Shown piece by piece: positions 8,549 through 19,833 of a DNA stretch of 64,000 nucleotides. A model generated the notes under the pieces. The model did not search any database, was not told the DNA's origin, and was given only the letters and a program-made list of their open reading frames with translations. The position numbers and the translations under genes are program-made. The stretch's first letter is position 1. Each line of letters begins with the position of its first letter. Source of the stretch: Sepioteuthis lessoniana (lineage: Eukaryota > Mollusca > Cephalopoda > Myopsida > Loliginidae); contig CAUZXS010005791.1 of the NCBI GenBank assembly GCA_963585895.1, forward strand, positions 1,941,673 to 2,005,672, given 5' to 3'.

Positions 8549-10351
8549 TTATTTATTCTCTTTTCTTAGCTGTAACGGCAGGTTAGGGTCGAAAAGGGCT
8601 TCGTCATTTTTGGCCGTACCCGGATGTAATTTTTCTTGGGCGAACGAGTAATCCGATTTGTTTATGTTTGTGAGCAGGTCGCGGCAGGTCTCTGCAGAAG
8701 GGGCCCTTTGGGTCACTGATGGAGGTGGTGGATTTTTGGCCTTGGTTGGGGTATACTCCTTCGGCGGCTTTTCCCTCCCCCACTTCTCCGAGTGACCTTC
8801 GTCCACTCGTTGCTGGTTTCTTCTTCTGTTTGGTTGGGTTTTATGGCATATGAACCTTTGTGGTTTATTTAATGCCAAATCCATTTTTATTCAAATAGTC
8901 CTATTTCAAACAATTCAGTTTAGGATTAGTACACAGTTTAACTGTCAAAAATATTTCTATTTCAAGCTATTCAGTTAAGACAAACAGTTCTAATTCAGCT
9001 AAATCAGTTTAATATAAGTATAGATTTTGTTTACACACAGTTAAATGTCAAAACAGTTCTATATTAAACAATTCAGTTTAGTGTAAGTACAGTTCCATTT
9101 CAAACAATTCGGTTTAGCATAAGTACACAGTTTGAATGTAAGTACACAGTTTAATTGTCAAAAAAAAAATTCTATTTAAAGCTATTCAGTTTAGTCAAAC
9201 AGTTCTAATTCAAACAATTCAGTTTAGCATAAGTATGCAGTTTAATTCTATTTAATCTATAGATAGGGCTCTGTTCCGGAACAGGGTGGACATCACCATC
9301 AGATTGTTTAGGGGTCTTACCGCTTTGCAGAGATGTAGTCGGTGTATTCTACAGCCCCAGCCGACTGGGCATTTCTTCTGGGGTCGCACTGATGGCGTCA
9401 GTGGTTTTGGTGGTGTCAGTGGTATTGGTGGAGTTGGTATTTGTAATCTCGGCTTTCCCTGGCCGCTGCACCAAGTCGGCAGCTTTTTGAGGGCAGACTT
9501 TGACGAGATGGCCAACCTGCTTACAATTCCAGCAGCGTTGCCGTCTTCTCTCTACCACCACCATCATTTGCCGATCCCAAAAATACAAAATGTCCAAGAT
9601 GGCCTGGACAACCGGAACGTGTAATCACCATGGGCTGTCCCGGCAGAGGTGCGATGTTGCATCATCTCCTCTGCCCGGCCAAAGGCGCTCAAGTAGGAGG
9701 CCACCACTTCTCCTGAGAGATTAGCCGAGACATTGTATACCGTTACGCGTATCCTACTAGTGCCCATGTATTCCAACCGAATCCAGAAAAACTTCGTGTT
9801 AACCCAGCTTTCTGCCAGCTTTGCTGCTGGATGATTAATTGATAGCAGCACATCACAGGTTGCAAAGCTTCGTCGGCAGAAATACTGCCTGGGATGCCTG
9901 CTACACGCATCAGCTCTTCAAATGAGTCTTTTTTAACCCCGCAAATCGCGTTTTGATGTCAATGACAACGAGCGAGATAATGCGGGGGTACAGGGTTTCA
10001 GATATCTCCGGGATGGGCGAGATGATATTGCCTTGGAAATCTAGGGCATACTTTCGCACCCTATCCCTGTCATATTCCTCCGGACTTTTTGTGGGCTCTT
10101 CCCAGGAGGCTGGTGTTGTGTATTCAGTTGATTTCTGCCCTGGTGGTATTGGACTGTACGAAGGAATAGGTGTATTTGAATAGCCTGGAAAGGCAGGCCT
10201 AGCTAGCACATTTGTTGCTGGCAGCTCGTTCTTCCGGCTTAGATGGGAAGGCTTCCTTGGTGGTGTCTGGTGCTTGGCGACCTTCAGAAGGAACCATCAA
10301 AAAGGGGCTGCGAGAATTGATGAGCGATATGATTGTTGGTGAGTCCTCCAT
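8549..10351 (-). pseudogene. Tx1-like LINE ORF1, interrupted
   Basis: This is a remnant of the ORF1 nucleic-acid-binding protein of a Tx1-like LINE. The probable start is the methionine at 10351 (MEDSPTIISL). Conserved parts then follow: PEEYDRDRVRKYALDFQGNI at about 10080, SLVVIDIKTRFAGLKK near 9940, RIRVTVYNVSANLSGEVVAS near 9720, and MMVVVERRRQRCWNCKQVGH with the CCHC knuckle C-x2-C-x4-H-x4-C at about 9565-9490. After the knuckle a Thr/Asn-rich tail leads to the junction near 9275. There a 450-bp repeat is inserted, and the tail resumes at 8825 (NQQRVDEGHSEKWGREKPP) to 8549. Frame changes occur near 9890 and 9590. It has the same design as the plus-strand ORF1 at 19834-21082. ORF1 function is inferred from the knuckle. 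Confidence 0.8.
8826..9275 (-). repeat. CAGTTTAG-rich dispersed repeat, copy 2, inside Tx1 ORF1
   Basis: This is the same repeat as 945-1346: an array of CAATTCAGTTTAG-type motifs, bounded at 8835-8890 by the conserved block ATTTAATGCCAAATCCATTT (plus strand). Its right junction with ORF1 (CTATCTATAGATTAAATAG at about 9255) is also seen at the related locus 62575-62600, so the two loci share the junction. Confidence 0.8.
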
Positions 10352-10720
10352 GGTTGCAAAAAGCGACCTAGAGGGGAGAGTAAGATTCTTATGAAAAATG
10401 AGGCTCTGACTAGAAAAATAAAGAAAAATGACTAACTAGAATATGAGAAATACAGTGATAAGACTGACGCGGACCGCAAATTTATTTATTTATTTTTAAA
10501 AATGAATACACATTTGCAGCCGTCACTTACTGATGAAATCTAACAATTGGACTTAGTTTGAGGGAAGTGGGGAGCAGCTAGCGTTCAGCTGCCAGAAAAA
10601 AAATGTGACAGTTACCAAATACTGAACCACGAAGCGAAAAACACTTTGGTTCACTTAAAAACGCGCTCAAGAAAAAACACAGGGGGTACGTAACCCAACA
10701 CGGTTAGCGACCAAACTGCA
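10352..10720. other. Probable 5' flank of the Tx1 ORF1 copy
   Basis: AT-rich DNA upstream of the ORF1 start with a TTTATTTATTTATTTTTAAA run at 10480-10500. I recognise no promoter or gene. It may contain the 5' UTR of the LINE. Confidence 0.35.
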
Positions 10721-10724
10721 ACTC

Positions 10725-11375
10725 GAAAGACGGTATTTGTCGTACGTCGCACCAACCGAACAAGTGTAGCACAAGGCTTATTTTTGGGTGGATCTGGCTG
10801 CAGGGCAGTAGCCCAGACACGCCCGGCATTCCCAAAAATGCCTCGAGCCCCGTCGGCATTCCCCTTAAAAAGGGTGCCTGGAGATAAACCTAACCTCTCC
10901 AAGGAGGGTTAAAACCTGGCGGGGGGACGGCCCCTGAGACTCGAGGATGCCAATCAAAGTGAACCTTGACCGACAGCAGCTACTTTAAGTTAATTAACCG
11001 TCCGGTACGAAGACCAGACGGTGCCGTTCGAAGACCGTATTTGTTGACCGCCCAATTAAACAGGCAAGGCCTTTTTCATGGTGGGTTCGGGCGCAGAGCA
11101 GTATCCCTGACACACCTGGCTTTCCCAAAAACGCCTCGGACCCCATCGGCTTTCAACTTATAAGGAGCGCTTCAGGTGCCAGGCGATTAACCTAATCCCT
11201 CCAGGGAGGGTTAAAACCTGGGCAGACGGCCCCCTGAGGCGCAAGGATGCCGATCAAGGCGAAGCTCGACCGACAGTATCTTTTCCAAGTTTTTAAACCA
11301 TCCCGTACGAATGCCAGACGGTGCCGCTCGAAGATAATATTTGCCACTGCCTCCCACCAGACAGGACCCAAAGGT
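10725..11375. repeat. ~300-bp tandem repeat, two copies plus a partial third
   Basis: GACGGTATTTGT at about 10730, GACCGTATTTGT at about 11034 and GATAATATTTGC near 11335 start successive units about 300 bp apart. Shared landmarks include TTCCCAAAAATGCCTCG, then CCCCGTCGGC; GGAGGGTTAAAACCTGG; and GATGCCAATCAA. Minus-strand open frames here (10902-10651, 11395-11192) are by-products of the repeat. The source element is unknown. Confidence 0.85.
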
Positions 11376-11404
11376 CGATTATAATGGGGATTCAAGGAAG
11401 GGGA

Positions 11405-11480
11405 AGGTCGGGCACGAGCTGAGGCTCGAACCCTGCTTGACTATGCTGGTCATCGACCCATTTAGTGCAATGTCGGCCTA
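11405..11480 (-). other. tRNA-like B-box segment (possible SINE head or tRNA relic)
   Basis: The minus strand reads GCAGGGTTCGAGCCTCAGC, which fits the RNA polymerase III B-box consensus GGTTCGANNCC. Upstream I see only a weak A-box candidate and no convincing cloverleaf, so I do not call a tRNA gene. It could be a SINE fragment adjoining the 300-bp repeat. Confidence 0.3.
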
Positions 11481-12195
11481 ATGACCCTAGCTGGACTTGG
11501 ATCCAAATCTGAGTCCAGGTACGTATGCCTGATTATAGCTTAAACTAGACAGCAACGTCCAGTTCTATACAACAGGCACAAATGTATCAGTGATGCAGCT
11601 CACCCACTTGAAGGTGGCCCAGCCTCAAGTCTGCCATTGATTTCAATATCTGTCCAGCACGGATGCCAGACAGTACGCAGTAAAATCGCTGCACGAAGAT
11701 AGCCGTTCGCAACTGGACTCCGTCTTTCTATTGACGCAGATTTCCAACATCAGGGCACCCGAATCAAAAACCGCCCGGGCAACATATCCCGGACAATCAT
11801 ATAACATCCTGGCACCGGAATTGAACCTCACATCCGTGTATTTCACATTCGGGGGGACGCGGGTTCTATTCAGGCTGGCAAGACAAAGTCTACTCCTCTT
11901 TCTTTGAGAATACGGCATTTCCTGTTCACTGCTGCCTCCGGTCCTTTATCATAATCTAAATATTAAAATGTCTTCTAAATTTTTTCTTTCTCATAGGGAT
12001 TGATGTTAGTATAAGCATTTTCTATTGCTTTCTGTTTAGTACAATCCCTTACCGGGTCATTACCAAATATGGGAAGGTAGTGAATATACGTATTCTGTTC
12101 GCACAAATTGTTGTAGAAAATCTTGTAAACGAGGTTAAAATGAAATTGATGTGCTTGTTTGTATCTTTCTTGATCGTACCTAGTGCTCCAATTAC
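11481..12195. other. No recognised feature
   Basis: Mixed-composition DNA. A minus-strand frame at 11918-11643 lacks family motifs. I see nothing supportable. Confidence 0.4.
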
Positions 12196-12199
12196 TATT

Positions 12200-12760
12200 G
12201 GTATAACAGTAGTTTTAAGATGCTACATTTTTTCAAATTAGGCAAGTTTCTCACACTAGTTTTTCACAAAAATCTGCGCGGCAAAAAGTCTTTTCACGTT
12301 TTCAGGATTCTTGTAAATATTCTTGCTGATCTTAACAGTGCTGTAAACTGGATATTTTCGATTCTTCCCCTTATCTTTAATTCTTTCAGTCTATTTACCA
12401 ATCGTTTGGGATTCATTCCAAGAGTTCCAAGTACAATTCGGATCACTATTACCTTTATGTTCCACAGCTTTTCAACTCTCAGACAATATTCACACACTTG
12501 TATATTTTTTCGCTTTTTAAAATTTTCACATTTAGGTCGGCTGAATAATAAAATCACCTTGCTGACAAGTTCTTTTCTTCAAGTTAATTATCACAAGGTC
12601 TGATTTTCAGGTCGAGACGGGGTGATCTGTTCGTATCTCAAAATGACAGTGAATTTTATATGTCTCATTTTCTAGGCTAGATTCTGGTTTGTGCGTATAC
12701 CATTTGTTACCATGCCCAAACTTTAGTCTCTTGCACAATTCCCAGTGGATCACCTTTCCT
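12200..12760 (-). mobile_element. LINE 3' end with restriction-like endonuclease remnant
   Basis: Minus-strand pieces match the end of R2/R4-group LINE proteins. A KRLKFGHGNKWY-like segment lies near 12720 and a degraded RPD-containing stretch near 12600. Then come LRVEKLWNIKVIVIRIVLGT, LGMNPKRLVNRLKELKIRGR, IENIQFTALLRSARIF and TRILKT, ending near 12294. The family form is RELKKLWNMKVTVIPIVIGA, then LG(T)...LEIRGR, IETIQTTALLRSARILRRVL, the C-terminal part of the PD-(D/E)XK endonuclease that nicks the target. Frame changes and stops make it non-functional. A second, shorter copy of the same family lies at 63780-64000. Confidence 0.65.
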
Positions 12761-13039
12761 ACCTACTCATGCCAACTCTTATATTACTTTTGAGTCAGTT
12801 TGTTGCTTTTGTTTATTTATATTTTATATTGATTTTACTCTCCTAAGTAGATAATATAGATCAGCATGTCCAGAGATTACGCGCAGGTACTACACTCTGA
12901 TCCAAAGTTTGGTCGTACATACTAACAAGCACAATAATGGTATATACCTGAAGGACCGGGGTTTGTACGCAAGTTTTATCGTATTTACTGTTGCGGGAGC
13001 GATAAATACGTCAATCTTGCAAACATTTTTAAAAGGGAG
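12761..13039. other. Flank upstream of candidate LTR
   Basis: I recognise no gene. It ends in a purine-rich tract (AAAAGGGAG, 13031-13039) directly before a TGATGTGG start, which resembles a polypurine tract. Confidence 0.35.
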
Positions 13040-13600
13040 TGATGTGGCACGTACTAGGCAAAGATGATAAAGACGAGAGGATAAGGTTTAAATGCCAAAG
13101 TTTTTATTTCGCGAAAGATATATGAAGAATTTGTGTTAAGTCTATGCTTTGTATAAAAGTCCATGTTTTGGTATGAAGTCCATGCAGTGTTAAGACGTGG
13201 CTGTCTAATAGTTCTTGGCGACAGCGAATTTAGAGAATTTAGGCAGATCGTAATTGTAGCTATCTGGCCAAGTTTTTGTAGACTATTGGAGAGCCGGACG
13301 TGCCGGGTTGCAGAAGCAAGATGATCAATCTTTTGGTTGTTGAGTCAGCAATTAACCTTGGGTGTGGTCGATGTTGGCTTCGAAGAGTAGACGATAGTCC
13401 GAGAAGTGTCGTCTGCTCGTAGACTGGTCCTTCGCTCTGAGTGTCCTTTTATGTCTGACTGGCTGCTACATCATTGTCCTTGTGGTGTGGATAAGATAAA
13501 ACCTGCAAAAGTCTTTAAAAGGACTAAAGAGTAGAAGTAAGAATTAAATCCTGAAAAGGATTGTTTGATATAATCCTGAAGACTCTCGAAGTTTAATCCT
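13040..13600 (+). mobile_element. Candidate LTR fragment (Gypsy-like)
   Basis: TGATGTGGCACGTAC begins immediately after an AAAAGGGAG purine tract, the arrangement of polypurine tract followed by a 3' LTR. I did not find the right end or a paired LTR, and no coding sequence accompanies it. It is a fossil at best, and the right limit is arbitrary. Confidence 0.3.
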
Positions 13601-15849
13601 GACTACGAATGCTGGAAAAGGCTGGACTGTTGCTAACGGTTGAGGTAAGGCGTCGGTGTGTGCTGATACCAGCGAAAGGAGCTCAAATTATTCCAATCGC
13701 TTCGGTCCAAAGGCCTGCTGCTACTGAATTCTGGTTTTATTGCAATGATGAGTTGTCTATTTGCCGAGTTTGCACGTGTCCGATCTTTGACAGGAAGCTT
13801 CTCGTTGATTATGTAATAATGAAACAAGTCATTATGCCACAAAGTTAAATCTGCATATACAAGTCGTATTGACCAACAGTTAGGAAATATTTTCGAGACA
13901 GTTTACAGAATTCATTTTTCTCAAAAATAACTTCTGATTTGGTAACGGAAAATTCAATTCGCGAACTTAGCGATATTTTCTTAAGTCGATACCAGGGTTC
14001 GTTTCCGGTTGCTGACGGCGTAAACGATGTTGCGTTTTTTCAAAATAAATATTGTTTTTACATGTTTTAGAGATCATTCAATGGAGAATTTAATTGTCTA
14101 CATTTCTATTTAGTCCGTACAGATGCTTTTTTTAGTCCCCAAAACGATAAAATAAGGTACAATATTAATCTTTTCTGCATTTTTAAATTTTGGGTTTTGT
14201 AAATTAACCTTCTAACAATTTGATTAAAAGGAGAGAAAAAATTCCGTTAAACCGTTTTTTAGAGATTTAAAATTGGCATCTATAGATCTTTCTATAGATT
14301 GACAACTTTAATTGACTGTAGGTGGTTTTGTCAATTAATGAAAAAATACTGCACACTGATCCGAGTTTTGCAATTGAACATGATATAAGAAGCTGACAAG
14401 TTTCTGCTCTTCGCAGTGATTCATCAATAAAATCTTATGCTTATAAATACAAAAGAGTGAACTAGAAATTCTGAAGAAAAAAAATCAGTGAGTAATAACA
14501 ATAAACAAGACCCGGATTGCAAGTCCAAATTATGTTTAACATGAAGACATAATCCTCTTAACAAAAATATGTGTATGTGAAGTTATACGTATATGCGTGT
14601 ATGTGAGAAAGAAAGAAAAAAAACAAAGAGTAAAAAGGACAGTTCCGGCCTCTTACACACCCACCCAAAATACCGTAGTGTTGACATTTCATTTGGGAGG
14701 TGGGTGAAAACTGCCCGAGTCTGTGGACATTTTATTTTATTTTTGTGTTTTTTTTAGTTTGTTCACGTTTTTTACTCTTTTTTATTTTTAGAATTGTTAC
14801 TTAGAGAAACTTAGTATTGGTGCAAGAAAAAAAAATGAAAATTAAAAATATTGATTTGTCACGTTTATTTGTAAATAAACGTTTGATGAAAAAAAAAATT
14901 GTGCAAAAATCAAACGAACATTTTTCTTTTATGAAGTCATTTGTGGCATTTATGGGGATAATATGCGTGCCTATGCGTATCGAGGGTATGCCTGCCTGTC
15001 TGCCTGCCAGCGCGCGCGCGCCCGCACGCGCGTATGTGTATGTGTGTGTATGTGTGTGGGTTGGTGTGGGTTGGTGTGGGTGGTTGTTTGTCTCTTTGGG
15101 TCGTCAAAAAATGATGAAATAGTGGAAATGTAAAGGATATCGGAGAGAGAGCAAGAGGGGGAAATATTGTTTAAATCAAGTTTATTAACAATCATATCAT
15201 TTTGGTGGGGGGCGCTTGTGTTTTTTAGTTATCTTTCTTTTCTCTCTCCCTCCCACCACTGTTCTTTTTTTTTAATTAAAAAATACAATGATAAACTTGT
15301 ACAAGTTATATGTTCTTTTGAACATGCTGATTTATTTCGGTTTTCAAAAACTATTATTTCTGGCCGTAATCACGTGCCTGCTTTAAACCATACTCGTTAG
15401 AATCCAACACAATAAGGGCTCTGGGCAATCTCTCCAACTCCCTTCAACCACCGATCGTATTTGTCGCGTGACAGACCTTTACAACGCCCTTTGCTGGTTT
15501 CCTTCTTTTTCCCAACTCTTGAAATCCACGTAGGGTGGGTTAGGGTCTGTCTTGTAACTGAAGGCCCAACAAAGATTTATAAATGCTACTCTACAAACTT
15601 TAATTATTTTGAAATATTCACGAGCATAAGATAAATCCAACGACAATCAACGAAAGAGAGAAATGAGTAATATTAATAATGTACAGAAAAAAGTTTTTAA
15701 AACTGTTATCAATCTACCAGGCGATTCAATGAAAATAAAACAATAAAAATAATTAAATTTTAAAAGATTTACGCATAGCCTTACAGTAATACAAAGCACC
15801 GATTGAGAATTGAACTTTCTCGGACCTTTCTAACCAGGTTTGATAGATA
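13601..15849. other. AT-rich, gene-free stretch
   Basis: Mostly unique-looking AT-rich sequence. Small landmarks are an imperfect inverted repeat at about 14660-14715 (CACCCACCCAAAA against TTTGGGAGGTGGGTG), a GC patch with alternating CG at 15009-15030, and a GTGTGGGTTG run at 15035-15085. Short open frames show no known motifs. Confidence 0.5.
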
Positions 15850-16265
15850 TAGTTCTACAGTAGGTGTCCAAACTATCCATTAAAGTTAGTTTAGACGTGG
15901 CACAAGGTCACTGCTATATCGCGTGAGACACCTAAAATAGTCAATTATCAAATTTAATTGTGGCATAAGACTAAAAGTATGAAGCAACCAGTGAGAATTA
16001 AAGCCTAGCTCACAAACCATTACACCGAGAGGTACCCAAAATAATCATTTACAAAGCCAAGTTGCAGCACAAATTCACTAGTACTACTATGTTAGCCAAG
16101 CTTGCTAACCATTTACATCATGAGAGCCACCAAGAATTCTAATTTACTAAGCTTAGTTGTGGCACAAGAATAGCATTATGGAGCACCCAGTTGAAACCAA
16201 AGCCTAACTCGCTAAATATTACGCCATGAGAGGCACCCAGAATTATTATTAGTGCTATTGCATCA
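15850..16265. repeat. Degenerate tandem repeat, ~105-110-bp unit
   Basis: Three to four diverged copies share (A)GTTGTGGCACAAG, AGCCTAGCTCACAAACCATT and ATGAGAGGCACCCAGAAT. The GTGGCA-like start recurs at about 15895, 15960, 16065 and 16160. Confidence 0.65.
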
Positions 16266-16790
16266 CATAGAAGTATTTTATCTTTTTATTTGTTTTATAT
16301 TTTTAATATACATGCAAAGTTGTTGAAACCTCTATTCCAGTTTTAAATTGCACAAAAATCTATGACTGCCAATCAATCAACATGCTAAAATTGTTTATTT
16401 GGTCGAAGGAAGATGAAGTCTGTGATTTGGCATCAATAGGTTAAAACATTCCTTCCTGAATTTTCCATTTTCTGAAGAATTTTTTTCATTTAAAATTCTT
16501 GAGATGGTAAATAAGTTACAACCAATGATAAATTTTTGACCTCCTTTCTTTAGGGACATTTAAGATGAAAACCAAAACCAAACAAACAACCAAAAACTGA
16601 AAAAAAAGTCTTTTTATTGAATTAAGCAAAATTCAAAGAATGTTATTAACGCTTTACAGACTTATCATGCACATATCTGCTTATGACTAAAATAGATTAA
16701 AAAAAACAATTTTTCAATTAAGAGGTATGTATTTATGAACTTAAAAAATATGTGGTCTAGTTTTTTAAAAAAATCAGTTCAATGTATTTA
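16266..16790. other. AT-rich spacer
   Basis: I see no coding or repeat family here. Confidence 0.4.
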
Positions 16791-16794
16791 TATG

Positions 16795-16796
<2 letters not shown>

Positions 16797-16881
<85 letters not shown>

Positions 16882-16882
16882 A
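16797..16882. repeat. (TA)n-(TG)n microsatellite
   Basis: About 29 TA dinucleotides are followed by a TG run interrupted once by TTTG. Confidence 0.95.
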
Positions 16883-16984
16883 CATTTGTATATATTTCCT
16901 TACTCAACATGTAAGGTAGGATCTTTATCGGTGTCATTGCAAAGAGAATGACGAGATTCGTGATAAACAATGGGTATGTCAATA

Positions 16985-18620
16985 CATCAATATAAAAGGC
17001 AAGAATTCCTGGCTTTCCAGGTTATATTGAACATACCACAATGTTGCGGGACAGAATAAAAATGGCCCAAAATAATAAATCAGCCGAACTTCATGTCATC
17101 TGGTTAGATTTAAGAAATGCATATGGCTAAGTAAGACACCAACAACTTAAGAAAACTTTGGAGTTCCTTTAGATTCCAGAGGACATTAAAAACCTCATAT
17201 CAGCATACTTTAGATATACCTATGTGAGGTTTTCTAATTATAAATATTCTAATAACTGACAAAAGTTGAATATTGGCATTATGATCAGATGTGTTATCTC
17301 TCCAGTACTTTTCGTTTGGGTAATGGAGAAGATATTGTGTAGTGCTGAAGTCAACACCCATGAAATAAGCAGTTCATCAATGAAGGCTTTTACAGATGAT
17401 GTATCTCTTGTTGCAGAACCCAGATCCCACATGGAATAACTGGTGACCCACCTCCAAGAGCTCTTCAAATGGGTTGCGATGGAAATAAAGCCTTCAAAAT
17501 GTCGCAGTTTATGAATTAAAGGAAACTACAAAGATATTAAGTTCTCCGTTGATGGGAATAAAATTCCCTCAATCCGCGAAAAAGGCGTTAAGAGTCTCGG
17601 TCACTGCTACTCCCTACCACTTACTGATCAACATCATTGGCAGGACCTAAGCAAACTGCTGAAGGATGGATTACACTCCATTGATAAATGTGACCTCCTT
17701 AATAAAGATAAAGTTTGGTGTATTTATTTTGAATTATTTCGTAAATTATCATGGCAAATGCAAATATATGAAGTATCACTAACAAAAGTTGAAACAATAG
17801 AGCAGTTAATCAGTAAATATACGACAAAATGGTTGGGAGTACCTAACTCCTTAACAAATGTGACACTATACAGTTCATCAATGAAGCTAAAACTTCTGAC
17901 ATTGTCACTGGTTGAAGAATTTAAATTAGGTAAAGCGCGACTTTTTCCAAATGCAGAGTGACTCTCGGGACCCGCAAATGAAGACCGCCCAATAACAGGT
18001 CGGAAATAGAAGGCGAAAATAGTTGCGGAGAATGCAGAATCGGCTCTGAAGATGAAATAATTGGCACTTTAGAAAATGGAAGAGCAGGACTAGACCTTCA
18101 TCCACAGCGTTGCTGGTCCAAGGAATCCACAATAAATAAAAGAAAAATGGTTTCGGAAGAAATCCATCATCTTAAGGAAGTCAGGGCGCATGGACCAAGT
18201 GGGAGTGCAAAAGGCAAAGCTTTCATATAGGGTGACCTTAAGCATATGGAACCCCCCAAATTAAGTTTCCTTATAAAGGCAGTCTACGACGTTTTACCAA
18301 CACCAGTCAACCTTCATGCTTGGGGGTTAACTACATCCGACGATGCAGAGCATGTGAGAAAACTGCCAGCTTCAAACTTATTTTGACTGGATTTGAGTAT
18401 GCTCTAAGAAGCTGCAGATGGAGACATAACGATGTCCAGGAGATTTTTGCCGAGGCTGCGAAGATATGTTGTGTGAGACTGCCAATAAAGCTCTAAATAA
18501 TATCACCAATAGAGCGATTCATTTCGTTAAAGAAGGAAACATTTCGAAACTTTTGCGTAAAAATAACCACAGATCATCATTACTCGATTGATCGTACGGA
18601 CTGGCACGTCACAACTGTTA
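16985..18620 (+). mobile_element. R4/NeSL-like LINE, RT-to-pre-endonuclease remnant
   Basis: The plus strand reads in pieces as a LINE polyprotein of the restriction-like-endonuclease group. It begins GYIEHTTMLRDRIKMAQNN near 17020. RT motif A follows as ELHVIWLDLRNAYG (about 17090). Motif C lies near 17385 as KAFTDDVSLVAE, with both aspartates kept. Then come VDGNKIPSIREKGVKSLG, DKVWCIYFELFRKLSWQMQI and LISKYTTKWLGVPNSLTNV (about 17580-17960). The zinc-ribbon-like region follows (LSFLIKAVYDVLPTPVNLHA near 18270), and finally FVKEGNISKLLRKNKHRSSL, TDWHVTT near 18615. The endonuclease domain that should follow is absent, because a Tx1 3' end starts at 18648. Stop codons occur near 17130, 17175, 17260, 17440 and 17515, with further frame loss after 17960. 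The 5' end is truncated. Confidence 0.72.
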
Positions 18621-18647
18621 ATTCCCTTAAATTTACATTTAGAAAGG

Positions 18648-19421
18648 CATGAAGCCTTAAAATTTTGTAGGGAAGGGGAAGGAAGCGGTCATGTATTTCT
18701 ATATATTCTAAGGGAACCTAGCTAGCCGCATTCGCTGACCCATTCAACAGTACAATATAGAGACAGAAATCCATCACCAATCACGCTACAAACACCAAAA
18801 TACCTCATTTGTTCTATGAAAAGACCTACTTAAAAACTCCGAATGGAATGGATGATTTTATTTACAATATATGGTTTATTTACAAAAATGTTATATGATG
18901 GGGATGGGAGAAAACCCCCGAAATATACAAAAGACGAAACAAAGGAAAAAATTCCCCGTTTGGTTAACCTCCCACCCCACCCTAACCCCATCTACGAAGT
19001 GGGGGCCGACTGTTTTCCGGTGTCCGAAAACACCGAAAACAAGCCGGATCTACCCTAAGTGGGAGAGGTTCCTAATCTAATGGGGCAAAAACAAAAGACA
19101 GGGCTGGGCGTGGTATGGGCAGTTAATGGCAGGTCATGTGGATTTTGTACACGTGAAATTCCAAGATCTTCAGTAAAAGCGGACTGGAGTAAGGGTTGAG
19201 GTGCAAAAAATAATAGGGATGGGGAAGACCTTGGAGACTAACAACTAGATGACCGGGACGATGACTCACAACATACTGCTAAATAGGTTTCAAGGAAAAT
19301 TTTGCCTACTTACCTGAAATGGAGTCCCGAAGGATCCATATTGTAGACGCCATAGACAGAAAGAGGAGGGAAGGATGACTCCAACGTTGCCCCCTTTCGT
19401 ACGACTAGGCTCGCTGCATTA
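18648..19421 (-). mobile_element. Tx1-like LINE, 5'-truncated 3' end (copy C)
   Basis: It begins at 19421 in the last codons of ORF2 (rc of CCAACGTTGCCCCCTTTCGT) and continues through the 3' UTR to 18648. There it ends in the same GGCTTCATGC terminus as copy B. It aligns with 2255-2960 along its length. Severe 5' truncation of this kind is the normal outcome of target-primed reverse transcription. Its 3' end lies against the truncated R4-like LINE, and its 5' end abuts the plus-strand Tx1 copy. Confidence 0.8.
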
Positions 19422-19833
19422 ACCCAACTGATTTGGAACATTATTTCTTATTTTCAACTGAAATTGCATTTGCAACCCAGCGTCCAGATATTGTCATTTG
19501 ATCCGTTAAATTTAAAAAAAGATTTCGTTATTGAGTAATAATGGCGTTGCGTTGTAACAGTAAGTGTTTTGTTGAAAATTTTGTTGAAATCTTAGTTGAA
19601 TTTTTGGGATGGACTTGTTTTTGTTATTATTATTGCTGAGTGCCCCTCCCCAAAACAACTGTTATTTGTTTATTGTTGAGGGCGGGGGTAAACCCAAAGA
19701 CTTTTTATTATTTTATTCTTGTCATTTTTGGAAAAAAAAGATCTCTTCACACGCTTCTCATTCAACCGACCATACATACGTTCCTTTTCAATAAAACATT
19801 CGTCTTTACTCCTCCTCGTTACTGCAAGCAATT

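Noticed and set aside
9286-9724. Plus-strand frames opposite the Tx1 ORF1
   Set aside because: The minus strand carries the recognised zinc-knuckle protein; these are shadows of it.
11405-11480. tRNA gene
   Set aside because: A good B box is present, but I could not form an acceptor stem, anticodon stem and A box together.
12220-12603. 127-residue plus-strand frame
   Set aside because: It is the complement of a clear LINE C-terminal coding remnant on the minus strand.
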